Source: Brachybacterium massiliense
Lineage (GTDB): Bacteria > Actinomycetota > Actinomycetes > Actinomycetales > Dermabacteraceae
Direction of reading: 5' to 3'
Length of the DNA stretch: 64,000 nucleotides
Assembly (NCBI RefSeq): GCF_900184245.1
Contig: NZ_FXXB01000003.1
Coordinates: 186,001-250,000, forward strand
Shown here: positions 1 through 12,098 of the stretch, one piece after another
Numbering within the stretch: the first letter of the stretch is position 1
Layout: every line of letters starts with the position of its first letter
Notes under the pieces: model-generated
What the model was told of the DNA's origin: nothing
The model's input: the letters and a program-made list of their open reading frames with translations, nothing else
The model's database searches: none
Translations under genes and position numbers: made by a program

Positions 1-1299
1 GGGGTGCTCACGGTCCGCACCGTCGAGGAGGGGCCGAAGGCCGGTCCCCGGGCCGTCGCCGAGGAGTGGGAGCGGCTCGCCCCGGAGGACGTGCTGACCC
101 CGCCATCGTCCGCGACCACTCCCGTCGAGAGTGCTGACCTGGAAGAACGCATGTCGTCGTGGGTCTCGTTGCCGGTAGTCGACGACCGCCTCGCCTTCAG
201 CGTGGTCGATGCCGGCACGGGGGACGTCCTCGCCCAGCGCAGCGCCGAGACGGCGCTCGTGCCCGCCTCGACACTCAAGCTGCTCACCGCGGCGGCCGCG
301 CTGCGCCAGTACAGCGGGGACGAGGTGCTCACCACGCGCGCGACCGTCCAGGGCGGCGTGATCACCCTCGTGGGCGGCGGTGACATGACTCTCAGCGGGG
401 AGGAGCTGCGGGATCTCGCCGTGCAGGCCGTCGAGCTGGCCGAGGCCCAGGGCGAGGGGAGCGTCGAGATCGCCTACGACGACAGCTACCTCGTGGGAGG
501 GCACAACGAGGCCTGGGGGAACAACGGCACCGCCGGTGGCTGGGTGACGCCCACCGCCTCGCTCGCCGTGGACGGCGGATGGCTCGACGGCCAGCAGTAC
601 GGACCGAAGTCCACCGATCCGGCCGGGGACGCCGCGGAACGATTCGCCCAGCTGGTGGGCGATACCGGGCTCGAGGTCACCGGCGAGGTGAGCGAGCGCC
701 CCGCCCCGGAGGCCGCCCCCTCCGTCGAGATCCACTCCGAACCGCTCGCAGAGATCGTGCGGCACACGCTGCTGATCTCGGACAACACCACCTCCGAGCT
801 GCTCGCCCACCTGGTGGCCCTCGCCCGGGGCGAGCCGACCACCCCCGCCGGCGCCGCAGCCGCGGTCGAGGCGGAGGTCCGGGAGCTGGCCGCCGAGCTC
901 GGTGTGCCGGACGAGGCCCTCGGGTCCCTCTCCCTGCGCGACGGATCCGGTCTCTCCCGTCAGAACCGGGTGCCACCCGCGCTGCTGTCCGCGGTCCTCG
1001 CCCAGGTGGCCTCCGGGGGGATGCCTACCCTCGAGCAGATCCTCTTCGACATCCCCGTCGCCGGGCTGTCCGGCACCCTCGCGGAGCGCTTCGACGACGA
1101 GGACACCGACGCGGCCTCCGGCCTGGTGCGCGGCAAGACCGGCTATCTCGGAGGCGCCGCGACCCTGGCCGGGGTGGCGGTGCTGCCCGATGGCCGCACC
1201 GTCGGCTACTCGATCGTGGTGCACGGCTTCGACGGCGCCGACGCCGAGGCCGCCCGCGCCGCCGTGGACCACGTCGCGGCCGAGATGGTGCTGCCGTGA
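1..1299 (+). CDS. dacB: D-alanyl-D-alanine carboxypeptidase/endopeptidase (PBP4/DacB, peptidase S13), 5' truncated
   Basis: Penicillin-binding protein that trims D-Ala from, or cleaves cross-links in, peptidoglycan outside the membrane. The frame is open to base 1, so the signal peptide and true start lie upstream; the first in-frame GTG at base 4 is probably internal. All three serine-acyltransferase motifs are visible, counted from base 4: STLK with nucleophile Ser89 and Lys92, SDN at 259-261 and KTG at 378-380. The SDN motif lies far downstream of SxxK, as in class C low-molecular-mass PBPs. The TGA stop shares one base with the ATG of tilS, so the two are probably translationally coupled. 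The family is clear; the symbol follows common actinobacterial usage. Confidence 0.92.
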   Translation, partial: GVLTVRTVEEGPKAGPRAVAEEWERLAPEDVLTPPSSATTPVESADLEERMSSWVSLPVVDDRLAFSVVDAGTGDVLAQRSAETALVPASTLKLLTAAAALRQYSGDEVLTTRATVQGGVITLVGGGDMTLSGEELRDLAVQAVELAEAQGEGSVEIAYDDSYLVGGHNEAWGNNGTAGGWVTPTASLAVDGGWLDGQQYGPKSTDPAGDAAERFAQLVGDTGLEVTGEVSERPAPEAAPSVEIHSEPLAEIVRHTLLISDNTTSELLAHLVALARGEPTTPAGAAAAVEAEVRELAAELGVPDEALGSLSLRDGSGLSRQNRVPPALLSAVLAQVASGGMPTLEQILFDIPVAGLSGTLAERFDDEDTDAASGLVRGKTGYLGGAATLAGVAVLPDGRTVGYSIVVHGFDGADAEAARAAVDHVAAEMVLP

Positions 1300-2393
1300 T
1301 GGCCGGCCCGCCGCCCGTCGTGGCCCGTGCCCGCACCGCCGTGCGGGCCGCGCTCGCCTCCCGTCTGGAGGCGCTCGCGGACGACACCGCCGTCGGGCAT
1401 CTCTCGCCCCGCCTGCTGGTGGGCTGCAGCGGGGGAGCGGACTCGCTCGCGCTGCTGGCGACCACCGCCTGGGTGGGCTCGCGGATGGGCCTGGAGACCG
1501 AGGCGGCGATCGTGGACCACGGCCTCCAGGAGGGCTCCGCGCAGATCGCCGAGCGCGCGGTCGCCCAGGCCGAACGGCTCGGGTTGCGCGCGCACGTGCT
1601 GCGCGTCGAGGTCGACGCCGATGCCCCCGGCGGCATCGAGAACGCCGCCCGCACCGCGCGCCACCGGGCGCTCGAGACCGCCCTCGAGGAGCGCGGGGGC
1701 CTCGCCCTGTTGATGGCCCACACCCTCGACGACCAGGCCGAGCAGGTGCTGATGGGACTGGCCCGCGGTGCCGGCCCCCGTTCCCTGGCCGGGATCCTCC
1801 GTGCCCGCGGCGCCCTGCTGCGTCCCTTCCTGGGCACCGGGCGCGACGAGACCACCGCCCTGCGCCGTGCCGACACCGAGGAGATCTGCCGCCTGCACGA
1901 CCTGGAGTGGTGGGAGGACCCCATGAACGCGGACCAGACTCTGCTGCGCTCCCGGGTGCGCCACCGTGCCCTGCCGCTGCTGCGCGAGATCCTCGGCGAG
2001 CAGATCGACGAGAACCTCGCCCGCACCGCCGACCTGGTGCGCCCGGACGTCGACCATCTCGACGCCGAGGCCCGTGAGCTGCTGGCCTCCCTGCGCCGCG
2101 ACGGCGGCGAGCTGCGACAGGACGGCGATCTGCTGCTGCTGGACGTCCACGCCCTGGCCGCGATCGCGGCCCCGCTGCGCACCCGCATCCTGCGCGACGC
2201 CTCACGTTCCGCTGACCGCGCAATCCGCACCGCAGAGGGCTCCGGCACGACGAAGTCCCTGCTTCGACGCCAGGTCCTCGCGATCGACGCCCTGGTCGTC
2301 TCATGGCGCGGTCAGGCTGCCGTGTCCGTTCCGGGTAGGATCGAGGTCGCTCGCCGCGACGGCCTGTTGGTGTGGCGCCGCCTCGATCCGTGA
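1299..2393 (+). CDS. tilS: tRNA(Ile)-lysidine synthase
   Basis: ATP-dependent enzyme that converts C34 of tRNA-Ile(CAU) to lysidine so that AUA is read as Ile. 364 aa. The N-type ATP pyrophosphatase P-loop SGGADS is at residues 44-49, and further family motifs are visible (DHGLQ, a region near HTLDDQAEQ, and [13 protein letters not shown]). The start was chosen as the ATG whose A is the last base of the dacB stop, which places the P-loop at the usual distance from the N terminus. It lies between dacB and hpt, the same neighbours as in mycobacteria (dacB-like, tilS, hpt, ftsH). Confidence 0.95.
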   Translation: MAGPPPVVARARTAVRAALASRLEALADDTAVGHLSPRLLVGCSGGADSLALLATTAWVGSRMGLETEAAIVDHGLQEGSAQIAERAVAQAERLGLRAHVLRVEVDADAPGGIENAARTARHRALETALEERGGLALLMAHTLDDQAEQVLMGLARGAGPRSLAGILRARGALLRPFLGTGRDETTALRRADTEEICRLHDLEWWEDPMNADQTLLRSRVRHRALPLLREILGEQIDENLARTADLVRPDVDHLDAEARELLASLRRDGGELRQDGDLLLLDVHALAAIAAPLRTRILRDASRSADRAIRTAEGSGTTKSLLRRQVLAIDALVVSWRGQAAVSVPGRIEVARRDGLLVWRRLDP

Positions 2394-2437
2394 TCCGCGG
2401 CAGACGCACCCCACCACGTTCCATGGAGGAGATCCGC

Positions 2438-2992
2438 GTGCCCCAGACGCACCCCCACCCCGATGTCGACCGCGTGCTGCTGGACGAGCAGCAGATCCGC
2501 GATCGGCTCGCAGAGCTCGGCCAGCAGATCGCCGAGGACTACGCGGACGAGCCGCCGGTCCTGGTCGGCGTGCTGCGAGGCGCGGTGATGGTGATGGCCG
2601 ATCTGGCGCGTCAGATCGACCTCAAGGTGGAGATGGACTGGATGGCCGTCTCCTCCTACGGTTCGGGCACCAAGTCCTCCGGCGTGGTGCGGATCCTCAA
2701 GGACCTCTCCGGTGACATCACCGGGCGCAAGGTGCTGATCGTCGAGGACATCATCGACTCCGGCCTCACCCTGAAGTGGCTGCTGTCGAACCTCCGCTCG
2801 CGCGGGCCCAAGAGCGTCGAGATCGCGACCCTGCTGCGCAAGCCCGAGGCCGCGCGGGTCGAGATCGACGTGAAGTACGTCGGCTTCGACATCCCCAACG
2901 AGTTCGTCATCGGCTACGGCCTCGACTACGCCGAGAACTACCGCAACCTCCCCTACGTGGGCGTCCTCGCACGCTCGGTCTACGAGGACTGA
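2438..2992 (+). CDS. hpt: Hypoxanthine phosphoribosyltransferase
   Basis: Purine salvage enzyme that joins PRPP with hypoxanthine or guanine to give IMP or GMP in the cytosol. 184 aa from the GTG at 2438, preceded 7 nt upstream by a strong GGAGGA ribosome site (2425-2430). The in-frame ATG at 2423 would overlap that site, so GTG is preferred. The PRPP loop [11 protein letters not shown] is clear, as is the flexible-loop region around [11 protein letters not shown]. The tail is close to the family length of about 180 aa. It sits 44 nt after tilS and 4 nt before ftsH, probably one transcript. Confidence 0.95.
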   Translation: MPQTHPHPDVDRVLLDEQQIRDRLAELGQQIAEDYADEPPVLVGVLRGAVMVMADLARQIDLKVEMDWMAVSSYGSGTKSSGVVRILKDLSGDITGRKVLIVEDIIDSGLTLKWLLSNLRSRGPKSVEIATLLRKPEAARVEIDVKYVGFDIPNEFVIGYGLDYAENYRNLPYVGVLARSVYED

Positions 2993-2996
2993 TCCC

Positions 2997-5102
<2,106 letters not shown>

Positions 5103-5103
5103 G

Positions 5104-5670
5104 ATGACGGTCGACAGGCCCCGCATCGAGGCCGCAGTGCGCGAGATCCTCGCCGCGATCGGCGAGGACCCGGACCGCGACGGGCTGCTGGACACACCCG
5201 CACGGGTGGCCCGCATGTACGCCGAGGTCTTCCAGGGCCTCGGCCAGGACGCGCACGAGCCCCTCTCGACGACCTTCGACATCGAGCACCAGGAGCTGGT
5301 GCTGGTGCGCGACATCGCCTTCTACTCGATGTGCGAGCATCACCTGCTGCCGTTCCACGGCACGGCCCATGTGGGATACATCCCCGGCGGGGGCGTGGTG
5401 ACAGGGCTCAGCAAGCTCGCCCGCCTGGTGAACGTGTACGCCCAGCGCCCGCAGGTCCAGGAGCGGCTGACCTTCCAGATCGCCGATGCGCTGATGGAGG
5501 AGCTCGGTGCCGACGGGGCGATCGTGGTGGTCGAGGCCGAGCACATGTGCATGTCCATGCGCGGGGTGCGCGCCGCAGGCGCTCGCACGGTCACCAGCGC
5601 GGTGCGCGGGATGCTGCGGGACAGCGCCAGCACCCGAGGCGAGGCCATGGCACTGATCAACAGGGCGTGA
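5104..5670 (+). CDS. folE: GTP cyclohydrolase I
   Basis: Opens and rearranges GTP to 7,8-dihydroneopterin triphosphate, the first step of folate synthesis. 188 aa. Start chosen at the ATG one base after the ftsH stop, with GGAG 7 nt upstream (5093-5096). Zinc ligands are visible at Cys77 with His79/His80 (MCEHH) and Cys149 (HMCMSMRG). The conserved DTPxRVA region is near the N terminus. It is first of three consecutive folate genes and overlaps folP by 4 nt (GTGA). Confidence 0.96.
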   Translation: MTVDRPRIEAAVREILAAIGEDPDRDGLLDTPARVARMYAEVFQGLGQDAHEPLSTTFDIEHQELVLVRDIAFYSMCEHHLLPFHGTAHVGYIPGGGVVTGLSKLARLVNVYAQRPQVQERLTFQIADALMEELGADGAIVVVEAEHMCMSMRGVRAAGARTVTSAVRGMLRDSASTRGEAMALINRA

Positions 5671-6533
5671 GCGACGTGCCGTCGCCGCTGCGCCGCCCCG
5701 ACGGGCTCCCCGAGCGTCTCGGCGGGGACGAGACGCTCGTGATGGGCGTGCTGAACGTGACCCCGGATTCGTTCTCCGACGGCGGGCAGCATGACGACGC
5801 GCCCGCCGCGATCGAGCACGGGCACCGGCTGATCCGCCAGGGCGCCTCGATCGTCGACGTGGGCGGGGAGTCGACCCGTCCCGGCGCACCGCGCGTGGAC
5901 GAGGACGAGGAGCTGCGGCGCGTGCTGCCGGTGGTCGCCGCCCTCGCCGCCGAGGACGTCGTGATCAGCGTCGACACCATGCGCGCCTCGGTGGCCGCAG
6001 CGAGCGTCGAGGCCGGGGCGCTGATCGTCAACGACGTCTCCGCCGGCCGCGCCGACATCGAGATGGGCCGGGAAGCGGCACGGCTGCGCACCCGCAGGGG
6101 CACCCCGCCGGTCTTCATCGCGATGCACTGGCGCGGCCACAGCGACGTGATGAACGACCTCGCCCACTACGAGGACGTCGCCCGGGACAGCGCCGACGAG
6201 CTCGCCCAGCGCCTTGCGATGCTGCGCGAGGCCGGTGTCGAGGACCGCTTCCTGGTCGCCGATCCGGGCCTGGGATTCTCCAAGACCGGCGCGCAGAACT
6301 GGGAGGTCCTGGCCGACTGGGAGGCGATGGCCTCGCACGGTCTCCCGCTGCTGATCGGCGCCTCCCGCAAGCGCTTCGTCAGCGCGCTGGGCGTGGACCG
6401 CGACCTCGCCACCGCCGCGATCAGCGCCTACAGCGCCGAGCACGGCGCCTGGGCCGTGCGCGTGCACGACGTGGAGTCCACGCTGCCCGCCGTGCGCGTG
6501 GGCGACCGGCTGCGTCGGAGCATGCGTCGATGA
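5667..6533 (+). CDS. folP: Dihydropteroate synthase
   Basis: Condenses 6-hydroxymethyl-dihydropterin diphosphate with p-aminobenzoate to dihydropteroate; the family is the sulfonamide target. 288 aa from the GTG at 5667, which overlaps the folE stop as GTGA; a second in-frame GTG at 5676 is the alternative. Hallmarks are [14 protein letters not shown] near residue 25, GGESTRPG, the NDVSAG loop, DPGLGFSKT and GASRKRF. TIM-barrel length is normal. A 4-nt ATGA overlap leads into folBK. Confidence 0.96.
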   Translation: MSDVPSPLRRPDGLPERLGGDETLVMGVLNVTPDSFSDGGQHDDAPAAIEHGHRLIRQGASIVDVGGESTRPGAPRVDEDEELRRVLPVVAALAAEDVVISVDTMRASVAAASVEAGALIVNDVSAGRADIEMGREAARLRTRRGTPPVFIAMHWRGHSDVMNDLAHYEDVARDSADELAQRLAMLREAGVEDRFLVADPGLGFSKTGAQNWEVLADWEAMASHGLPLLIGASRKRFVSALGVDRDLATAAISAYSAEHGAWAVRVHDVESTLPAVRVGDRLRRSMRR

Positions 6534-7420
6534 GCGCACCGCGACTGGACCGCATCGAAGTCACCGGGATCCGCGCCTGGGGCCATCACGGCGTGCTCGC
6601 CGAGGAGAAGCGGATCGGCCAGGAGTTCGTGGTCGACGTGACCCTGCACCTGTCCACTGCCCCCGCGGGGCGTGCGGACGCGCTCTCGCGCACAGTGAAC
6701 TACGCCGAGATCGCCCACGCCGTCCACGAGGAGATCCTCGGCGGCCCCCACGACCTGGTCGAGACTCTCGCCGAGCACATCGCGGAGCGCATCCTCAGCG
6801 ACACCGGACGCCCGCTCGTGCGACGGGCGGAGGTGCGGGTCCACAAGCCCGCCGCGCCCGTCGGCCTCCCCGTCGGCGACGTCACCGTGAGCATCCAGCG
6901 GGAGGCGGCGCCGGTCGAGGCGGTGCTCGCCCTCGGCACCAATCTGGGCGATCGCGAGGAGCACCTGCGGGCCGCGCTCGCGCAGCTCGCCGGCACCGAG
7001 GGGATCGAGATCGCCTGGACCGGGCCGGTGCTCGAGACCGCCCCCGTCGGCGGACCCGACGGACAGGGCGCCTTCCTCAACTCCGTGCTCGGCGTGCGCA
7101 CCCAGCTGGGCCCCTTCGCGCTGCTCGAGGCGGCGCAGGCCGCCGAGCACGCCGCCCGCCGCGAGCGCCTGGTGCGGTGGGGGCCGCGCACCCTCGACGT
7201 CGACGTGATCACCTACGGCGACTGGACCAGCCAGGACGAGACCCTCACGGTGCCCCATCCCCGCGCGCACCAGCGCGCCTTCGTGCTCGCCCCCTGGCAC
7301 GCCGCCCGGCCCGATGCCGAGCTGCCGGGCCACGGCCCGATCGCCGCGCTGCTGCGGCGCGCCGCCGACCGCGACGGGCTGCGGGACGGACCCGCGATCG
7401 AGGGGTACGGGCTCTCGTGA
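6530..7420 (+). CDS. folKB: FolB-FolK fusion: dihydroneopterin aldolase / HPPK
   Basis: Bifunctional folate enzyme, 296 aa. Residues about 1-125 are dihydroneopterin aldolase (WGHHGVLAEEKRIGQEFVVDV, then a region near SRTVNYAEI). Residues about 128-290 are 6-hydroxymethyl-dihydropterin pyrophosphokinase (LALGTNLGDREEHL, then GPRTLDVDVITYGD and HPRAHQRAFVLAP). Both active-site signatures look intact. In many bacteria these are separate adjacent genes; here one reading frame covers both with a short linker. It overlaps folP by 4 nt (ATGA) and the next gene by 4 nt (GTGA). Confidence 0.95.
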   Translation: MSAPRLDRIEVTGIRAWGHHGVLAEEKRIGQEFVVDVTLHLSTAPAGRADALSRTVNYAEIAHAVHEEILGGPHDLVETLAEHIAERILSDTGRPLVRRAEVRVHKPAAPVGLPVGDVTVSIQREAAPVEAVLALGTNLGDREEHLRAALAQLAGTEGIEIAWTGPVLETAPVGGPDGQGAFLNSVLGVRTQLGPFALLEAAQAAEHAARRERLVRWGPRTLDVDVITYGDWTSQDETLTVPHPRAHQRAFVLAPWHAARPDAELPGHGPIAALLRRAADRDGLRDGPAIEGYGLS

Positions 7421-7926
7421 GGCCGCTGAACGTTCCGGTGCTCGTGCTGATCCTGGTGCTCGGCGCGGGATTCGGTGCGCAGATGCTCGAGACCCTCGCC
7501 GTGCGGGGCCACTCCCTGCCGATCGCCGGCTGGCTGACCACCGTGGTGCTGCTGGTGCTGGCCGCGGTGCTGCTCCTGAACGGTCTGCCGCTGCGGCGCT
7601 ACATGCTCGAGAGCGCCGAGCGCAAGGAGCATCCGAGCTTCGCCCCGCGGCGCCACCAGATCGATCTGCCCACCGCCTACCGGACGGTGCTGCTGGCCCG
7701 CGCCTGCGCCTACACCGGCGCGGTGGTGGGCGGCATCTTCACCGGGCAGGTGCTGTTCCTGCTGATCACCGGGATCGGGGACCCGCTGCGCGGAGTCCTG
7801 CCCACCGCGGCCGCCGCGCTCGCAGGGATCATCCTGGGCGTGCTGGGTGTGATCGTCGAACGCTGGGGCCAGCTGCCCCCGGAGGACGGCGAGCACGGTG
7901 CTGAGGGTGCGGAGGCGGGCGGCTGA
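7417..7926 (+). CDS. DUF3180 family membrane protein
   Basis: 169 aa with four predicted membrane helices (about residues 5-25, 32-55, 88-115 and 128-150) and a short acidic tail. It matches in character and position the DUF3180 proteins that follow folK in actinobacteria (Rv3605c position in M. tuberculosis). Function unknown. The GTG start overlaps the folBK stop (GTGA), so it is translated from the folate operon. Confidence 0.85.
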   Translation: MRPLNVPVLVLILVLGAGFGAQMLETLAVRGHSLPIAGWLTTVVLLVLAAVLLLNGLPLRRYMLESAERKEHPSFAPRRHQIDLPTAYRTVLLARACAYTGAVVGGIFTGQVLFLLITGIGDPLRGVLPTAAAALAGIILGVLGVIVERWGQLPPEDGEHGAEGAEAGG

Positions 7927-8020
7927 GCCGTCCGGCGACCTCCGTGCGCACGCATCCCGGACCTTCGGAGGAGGATCTCTCCACTCCCGGCGGTGCAGGT
8001 CGCGGCCTCGGGATGACACG

Positions 8021-8635
8021 ATGGTGCCCATGACCTCAGCGCCCGACCCCCACGAGCAGCACGCCGCACCCCGCCCCGGGGACGGCGCACCGATCGAGGC
8101 GACCCCCGCACAGCCCCACGTCCCTGCTCGCCGCTTCGCCGACGCCCCACCCGGGCTGCTCGGCGCGGAGCGGCTGCGCCCTGTCTCCCTGAAGCTGATC
8201 CCCGCCCGCTATCTCGGCGGCATCGCCGGGAACGTGTTCTGGCTGGTGCTGGTCATCGCCGCGATCGTGGGGACGGTGCTGACCGGATGGTGGTGGATCG
8301 CCGCGTGCGGCCTGCTGCCGCTGGCCCTGATCGCGCAGAGCCTGCTGCTGACCCCGCGCCGGGTGCGCGCGATCGGCTACCTCGACGGCGAGGAGGACCT
8401 CACCATCGCCAGCGGCATCATGTTCCGCTCCGTCCACTCCATCCCGTACGGTCGCGTGCAGTCCGTGAAGATCGGGGAGGGGCCGATCGAGCGCCGCTAC
8501 GGCCTGGCGACGCTGACCATCACCACCGCCGCGGGCGGTGGCACGGAGACCCTGCCCGGCCTGCCCAAGGCTGAGGCGGAGCGCCTGCGCTCCCTGCTCA
8601 CCGACCGCGGCATCGAGCTGATGGCGGCGCTGTGA
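8021..8635 (+). CDS. PH-domain (bPH_2/DUF304, YdbS-like) membrane protein
   Basis: 204 aa. A Pro/Ala-rich N terminus of about 50 residues precedes two hydrophobic helices (about 68-110), followed by one bacterial pleckstrin-homology domain containing LTPRRVRAIGYLDGEEDLTIASG and PYGRVQSVKIGEGPIERRYGLATL. This is the YdbS type, usually paired with a larger YdbT-type partner, which is the next gene. Start: the ATG at 8021 has GGGA 7 nt upstream; the ATG at 8030 is possible. The 94-nt gap after DUF3180 breaks the otherwise overlapping operon and may hold a promoter, though I see no good -10. Biochemical role unknown. Confidence 0.82.
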   Translation: MVPMTSAPDPHEQHAAPRPGDGAPIEATPAQPHVPARRFADAPPGLLGAERLRPVSLKLIPARYLGGIAGNVFWLVLVIAAIVGTVLTGWWWIAACGLLPLALIAQSLLLTPRRVRAIGYLDGEEDLTIASGIMFRSVHSIPYGRVQSVKIGEGPIERRYGLATLTITTAAGGGTETLPGLPKAEAERLRSLLTDRGIELMAAL

Positions 8636-10281
8636 GCAGCTCGCCGACCAGCCCCGCCGAGACCTCGCCCGAGGAGGGCCGGGCGCCCTCGGCCCCGGGC
8701 CCGCATGCCGCGACCGAGCCCCGGCCCGAGACCCCGCGCCATCGCACCCATCCGATCACCCCGCTGGTCTCCGGCTGGAAGATCGTGGTGGGCGTGCTCG
8801 CCGTGCTCACGGCCCAGAACATCGCCCAGCTGCTGAACGAGTTCACCATCCAGCGCGCCCTGATCGGTGCGGGACTGCTGCTGGTCGCCGCCCTCATCGC
8901 GATCCTGCTCTCGGCGCTCAGCTGGTGGTTCACCACCTACTCGGTCGATGAGGGCGGCGTCTCGCTGCACTCCGGCATGATCAGCCGCTCCCGCGAGTAC
9001 GCGCCGCGGGCACGGATCGAATCCGTCTCCGTGGAGCGCCCGCTGCTGGCACGGCTGCTGGGCATGGCCAAGGTGCGGGTCGAGGTGGCAGGCAGCGGCG
9101 AGTCCTACATCGACATCGAGTACGTGAAGTCCGCCGCCGCGGAGGAGCTGCGACGCGGGATCCTCGGGATCGCCGAGCATGCCGCGCCCCCGGAGCAGGC
9201 CATGCAGGCGCAGCCCACGCACCGGCAGGACGGCGAGTCCGCCACGGAGGGCGGCGCCGACGGGAGCGAGCCTGCGCCTGCCGCGTCGGAGGGGTCGGCG
9301 CAGACCGGCGGCGCGCTGCGGAGCTTCCTGCACGACGGGGTCACCGAGGGGGAGCTGATCGCGCAGATCCCCACCTCGCGGCTGATCCGCTCGCTGGTGC
9401 GGGACATCGGCTTCGTGAGCGGCGTGCTGATGAGCATCGTCGGCGTGGCCGTGGCGGTCGCGCTCGCGATCTGGCAGGACGGCATCAACCCTGCGATGTT
9501 CATCGCGCTGCTGCCCACCCTCATCGCCCTGCCCAAGTACGTGTTCGGCCGGATCGAGTCCGGCTGGGGCTTCGTCTCCCGGATCACCGAGCGGGGCCTG
9601 CGGATGCGCCGCGGCCTGGCGAACACGCGCACCGACAACATCGTCTCCGGGCGCATCCAGCGCCTCGAGCTGCGCCGACCGCTGCTGTGGCGCCGCCCGG
9701 ACTGGACCGCTGCCACCGTCACCGTCGCCGGGATTGAGGACGACGGCGAGGACGGCGCCCAGAACGTGCTCCCGGTGGGCACCCGCGAGGAGCTGCGCGC
9801 CACCCTCGGTCACCTCGCCGCGCCCCTGGGCACCGACGACGACATGGCCACCATCGAGCATCTGCTCAGCGCGCCCGCCCGCGAGATCGAGGGCCTGCGC
9901 ACCCGCGTGCGGATGTACTGGATCGCGCGCCGCACCGACGTGACCGTGCTGCTGCCCGGCGCGCTGGTGAACCGCTCGGGCCTGTTCACCCGCCGCCTGG
10001 AGATCGTGCCCCGCGAGCGCATCCAGCAGCTCACGCTCTCCGACGGCCCGCTGAGCCGGCGGATCGGGGTGCTGGACCTGCAGGTGGGCATCGCCGGGGA
10101 GCTGGTGCACGTCAGCAGCCTGCCCCGCGCCGAGATCCTCGACCTCCACGCCGTGCTCTCCCGCGACGCGGCCACGCTGCGCCGCTACAGCGACCGCGCG
10201 CACTGGCCGCAGCCTGTGCTCAGCCTCACCCCCGCCGCGGCCGCGCAGGAGCCGCTCCCCGCCGAGGGCCGGCTGCGATGA
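8632..10281 (+). CDS. Multi-PH-domain (YdbT-like) membrane protein
   Basis: 549 aa. An acidic, Pro-rich N terminus is followed by two membrane helices (about 45-100), a first bPH_2 domain, an Ala/Glu-rich linker, a second helix pair (about 255-300), a second PH domain and a third C-terminal PH domain ending near residue 525. Three PH repeats with paired helices are typical of YdbT. The GTG start overlaps the YdbS-like gene by 4 nt, supporting a two-protein complex. Function of the YdbST pair is not established. No catalytic motif seen. Confidence 0.82.
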   Translation: MSSSPTSPAETSPEEGRAPSAPGPHAATEPRPETPRHRTHPITPLVSGWKIVVGVLAVLTAQNIAQLLNEFTIQRALIGAGLLLVAALIAILLSALSWWFTTYSVDEGGVSLHSGMISRSREYAPRARIESVSVERPLLARLLGMAKVRVEVAGSGESYIDIEYVKSAAAEELRRGILGIAEHAAPPEQAMQAQPTHRQDGESATEGGADGSEPAPAASEGSAQTGGALRSFLHDGVTEGELIAQIPTSRLIRSLVRDIGFVSGVLMSIVGVAVAVALAIWQDGINPAMFIALLPTLIALPKYVFGRIESGWGFVSRITERGLRMRRGLANTRTDNIVSGRIQRLELRRPLLWRRPDWTAATVTVAGIEDDGEDGAQNVLPVGTREELRATLGHLAAPLGTDDDMATIEHLLSAPAREIEGLRTRVRMYWIARRTDVTVLLPGALVNRSGLFTRRLEIVPRERIQQLTLSDGPLSRRIGVLDLQVGIAGELVHVSSLPRAEILDLHAVLSRDAATLRRYSDRAHWPQPVLSLTPAAAAQEPLPAEGRLR

Positions 10282-11183
10282 CCCCGCCGCGACTGGGCAT
10301 CGGGGTGATCGGCGCCGGCCGGGTCGGCGCGGTGCTCGGGGCCGCGCTGCGCGCCGAGGGCCATGCGCTCACCGGTGCCTACGCCGTCTCCGACGCCTCG
10401 CGGGAGCGCGCCGTGCAGCTGCTGCCCGGGGTGCCGCTGCTTGATGTGCCGGCCCTGGTCGAACGCAGCGAGATGCTGCTGCTGGCCGTGCCCGACGACC
10501 AGCTGGGCCCCCTCGCCGCCGGCATCGCCGCGACCGGGCTGATGCCGGGCGGACAGCTCGTGGTCCACACCTCTGGCCGCTACGGCACCGAGGTGCTCGC
10601 GCCCCTCGCCGAGGCCGGCAGCGCCACCCTCGCGATCCACCCGGCGATGACCTTCACCGGCACGCGCACCGACCTCGCACGCCTGGTGGGCTGCCCGATG
10701 GGCATCACCGCCTCCCCGGAGCTGCTGCCGATCGCGGCCGCGCTGGTGGTCGAGCTCGGGGGAGAGGCGACCGTGATCGCCGAGGGCGACCGCTCGCTCT
10801 ACCACGCCTCCCTCGCCCACGCCGCGAACCATCTGGTGGTGCTCGTGGACCAGGCCCGCGAGGCGCTGTCCCGGCTCGGCATCGCCGATCCCGGGGCCTA
10901 TCTGCGCCCGCTGCTGGAGGCCGCGCTGGACGAGTCCCTGCGCCACGGCGGCAAGGCGCTCACCGGCCCCGTCGGGCGAGGGGACGCCGGGACCGTCGCG
11001 GCGCACCTCGAGGCGCTCGAGGACCTCGACGGCACCGGCGCGCCGGGAGAGCACGGCGACACCTCCGCCACCTACCGCGCCCTCGCATCGGCGGCGCTGC
11101 GCCGTGCCAGAATCCCGGAGCAGTCCCGGAGCGCGATCCGGGACCTGCTCGAGGACCGCCCGCCCACGGAGGACGACAGATGA
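10278..11183 (+). CDS. Rossmann-like and DUF2520 domain protein
   Basis: 301 aa. The N-terminal dinucleotide-binding motif GVIGAGRVGAVLG is at about residues 8-20, followed by a Rossmann domain and an all-helical DUF2520 C-terminal domain (region around SLYHASLAHAANHLVVL). The overall fold resembles 6-phosphogluconate/ketopantoate reductase-type enzymes. It sits immediately upstream of panC with an ATGA overlap, the conserved position in actinobacteria (Rv3603c). A link to pantothenate synthesis, perhaps as a ketopantoate-type reductase, is inferred from context only. Confidence 0.85.
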   Translation: MTPPRLGIGVIGAGRVGAVLGAALRAEGHALTGAYAVSDASRERAVQLLPGVPLLDVPALVERSEMLLLAVPDDQLGPLAAGIAATGLMPGGQLVVHTSGRYGTEVLAPLAEAGSATLAIHPAMTFTGTRTDLARLVGCPMGITASPELLPIAAALVVELGGEATVIAEGDRSLYHASLAHAANHLVVLVDQAREALSRLGIADPGAYLRPLLEAALDESLRHGGKALTGPVGRGDAGTVAAHLEALEDLDGTGAPGEHGDTSATYRALASAALRRARIPEQSRSAIRDLLEDRPPTEDDR

Positions 11184-12055
11184 CCACACCGCCCGGTGCC
11201 GGACAGACCCGCGGCACGGCCACGCGCCTGGTGACCACCAAGGCGGAGCTGCGCGAGCAGCGGGCCGCGATGGAGGGCGCCGTCGCCGCCGTGCTCACCA
11301 TGGGCTCCCTGCACAGCGGGCATCTGGCCCTCGTGCGCCGTGCCCGCGAGCTCGCCGATCACGTGATCCTCAGCGTCTTCGTCAACCCCCTCCAGTTCGG
11401 CCCGGGGGAGGACTACGAGGCCTACCCGCGGGACCTCGAGGGCGATCTCGCGCTGGTGGACGGTCTCGTGGACGTGGTCTTCGCGCCGTCGGCGGAGGAG
11501 ATGTACCCGGTGCTGCCGCCGACGGTCTCGGTGAGCGCCGGGCACGCCGGCACGATCCTCGAGGGCGCCGCCCGGCCCGGGCACTTCGACGGGGTGGTCA
11601 CCGTGGTGGCCAAGCTGCTGCGCCTGATCGATCCCCACCTCAGCGTGTTCGGGCGCAAGGACGCCCAGCAGCTCGCCATCATCCAGCGCCTGGTCGCCGA
11701 TCTCGATCTGCCGGTGCGGATCGAGCCGGTCGAGATCGAGCGCGAGGAGACGGGACTGGCACGCTCGAGCCGCAACGTCTACCTCAGCGATCAGGGCCGT
11801 GCGCAGGCGCTGGCCCTGTCCCGCACTCTCGAGTCCGCCCTCGCCGCCGCCGGATCGGTGAGCGGCATCCGGGCCGCTCTGCGGGCCGCGCTCGAGCGCG
11901 CCGAGATCGACTGGGACTACGCCCTCGCCCTGGACCCGGCCACGCTCGAGGAGATCGGCTCAGACTACCGCGGCGAGGTGCTGCTGGTGCTCGCGGGCCG
12001 GGTCGAGGGCACCCGGCTGCTCGATGCGGCTGTGGCGGTTGCTACAGGAGCGTGA
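11180..12055 (+). CDS. panC: Pantothenate synthetase
   Basis: Joins pantoate and beta-alanine with ATP in CoA precursor synthesis. 291 aa. Class I nucleotidyltransferase signature [17 protein letters not shown], then [34 protein letters not shown] and the KMSKS-equivalent [12 protein letters not shown] overlap with the DUF2520 gene. panB, panD and coaX are not adjacent, unlike the mycobacterial locus, so beta-alanine supply must be encoded elsewhere or acquired. Confidence 0.95.
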   Translation: MTTPPGAGQTRGTATRLVTTKAELREQRAAMEGAVAAVLTMGSLHSGHLALVRRARELADHVILSVFVNPLQFGPGEDYEAYPRDLEGDLALVDGLVDVVFAPSAEEMYPVLPPTVSVSAGHAGTILEGAARPGHFDGVVTVVAKLLRLIDPHLSVFGRKDAQQLAIIQRLVADLDLPVRIEPVEIEREETGLARSSRNVYLSDQGRAQALALSRTLESALAAAGSVSGIRAALRAALERAEIDWDYALALDPATLEEIGSDYRGEVLLVLAGRVEGTRLLDAAVAVATGA

Positions 12056-12085
12056 GCAGGACGCCCCTCGCCGCAGAGGTGATGA

Positions 12086-12091
12086 GACAAT
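12086..12091 (+). promoter_or_regulatory. Possible leaderless promoter -10 for lysS
   Basis: GACAAT ends 7 nt before the lysS ATG. It matches the TANNNT-N6/7-start layout seen elsewhere in the window except at the first base. There is no purine-rich ribosome site before the ATG. Confidence 0.35.
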
Positions 12092-12098
12092 CGCGGGC

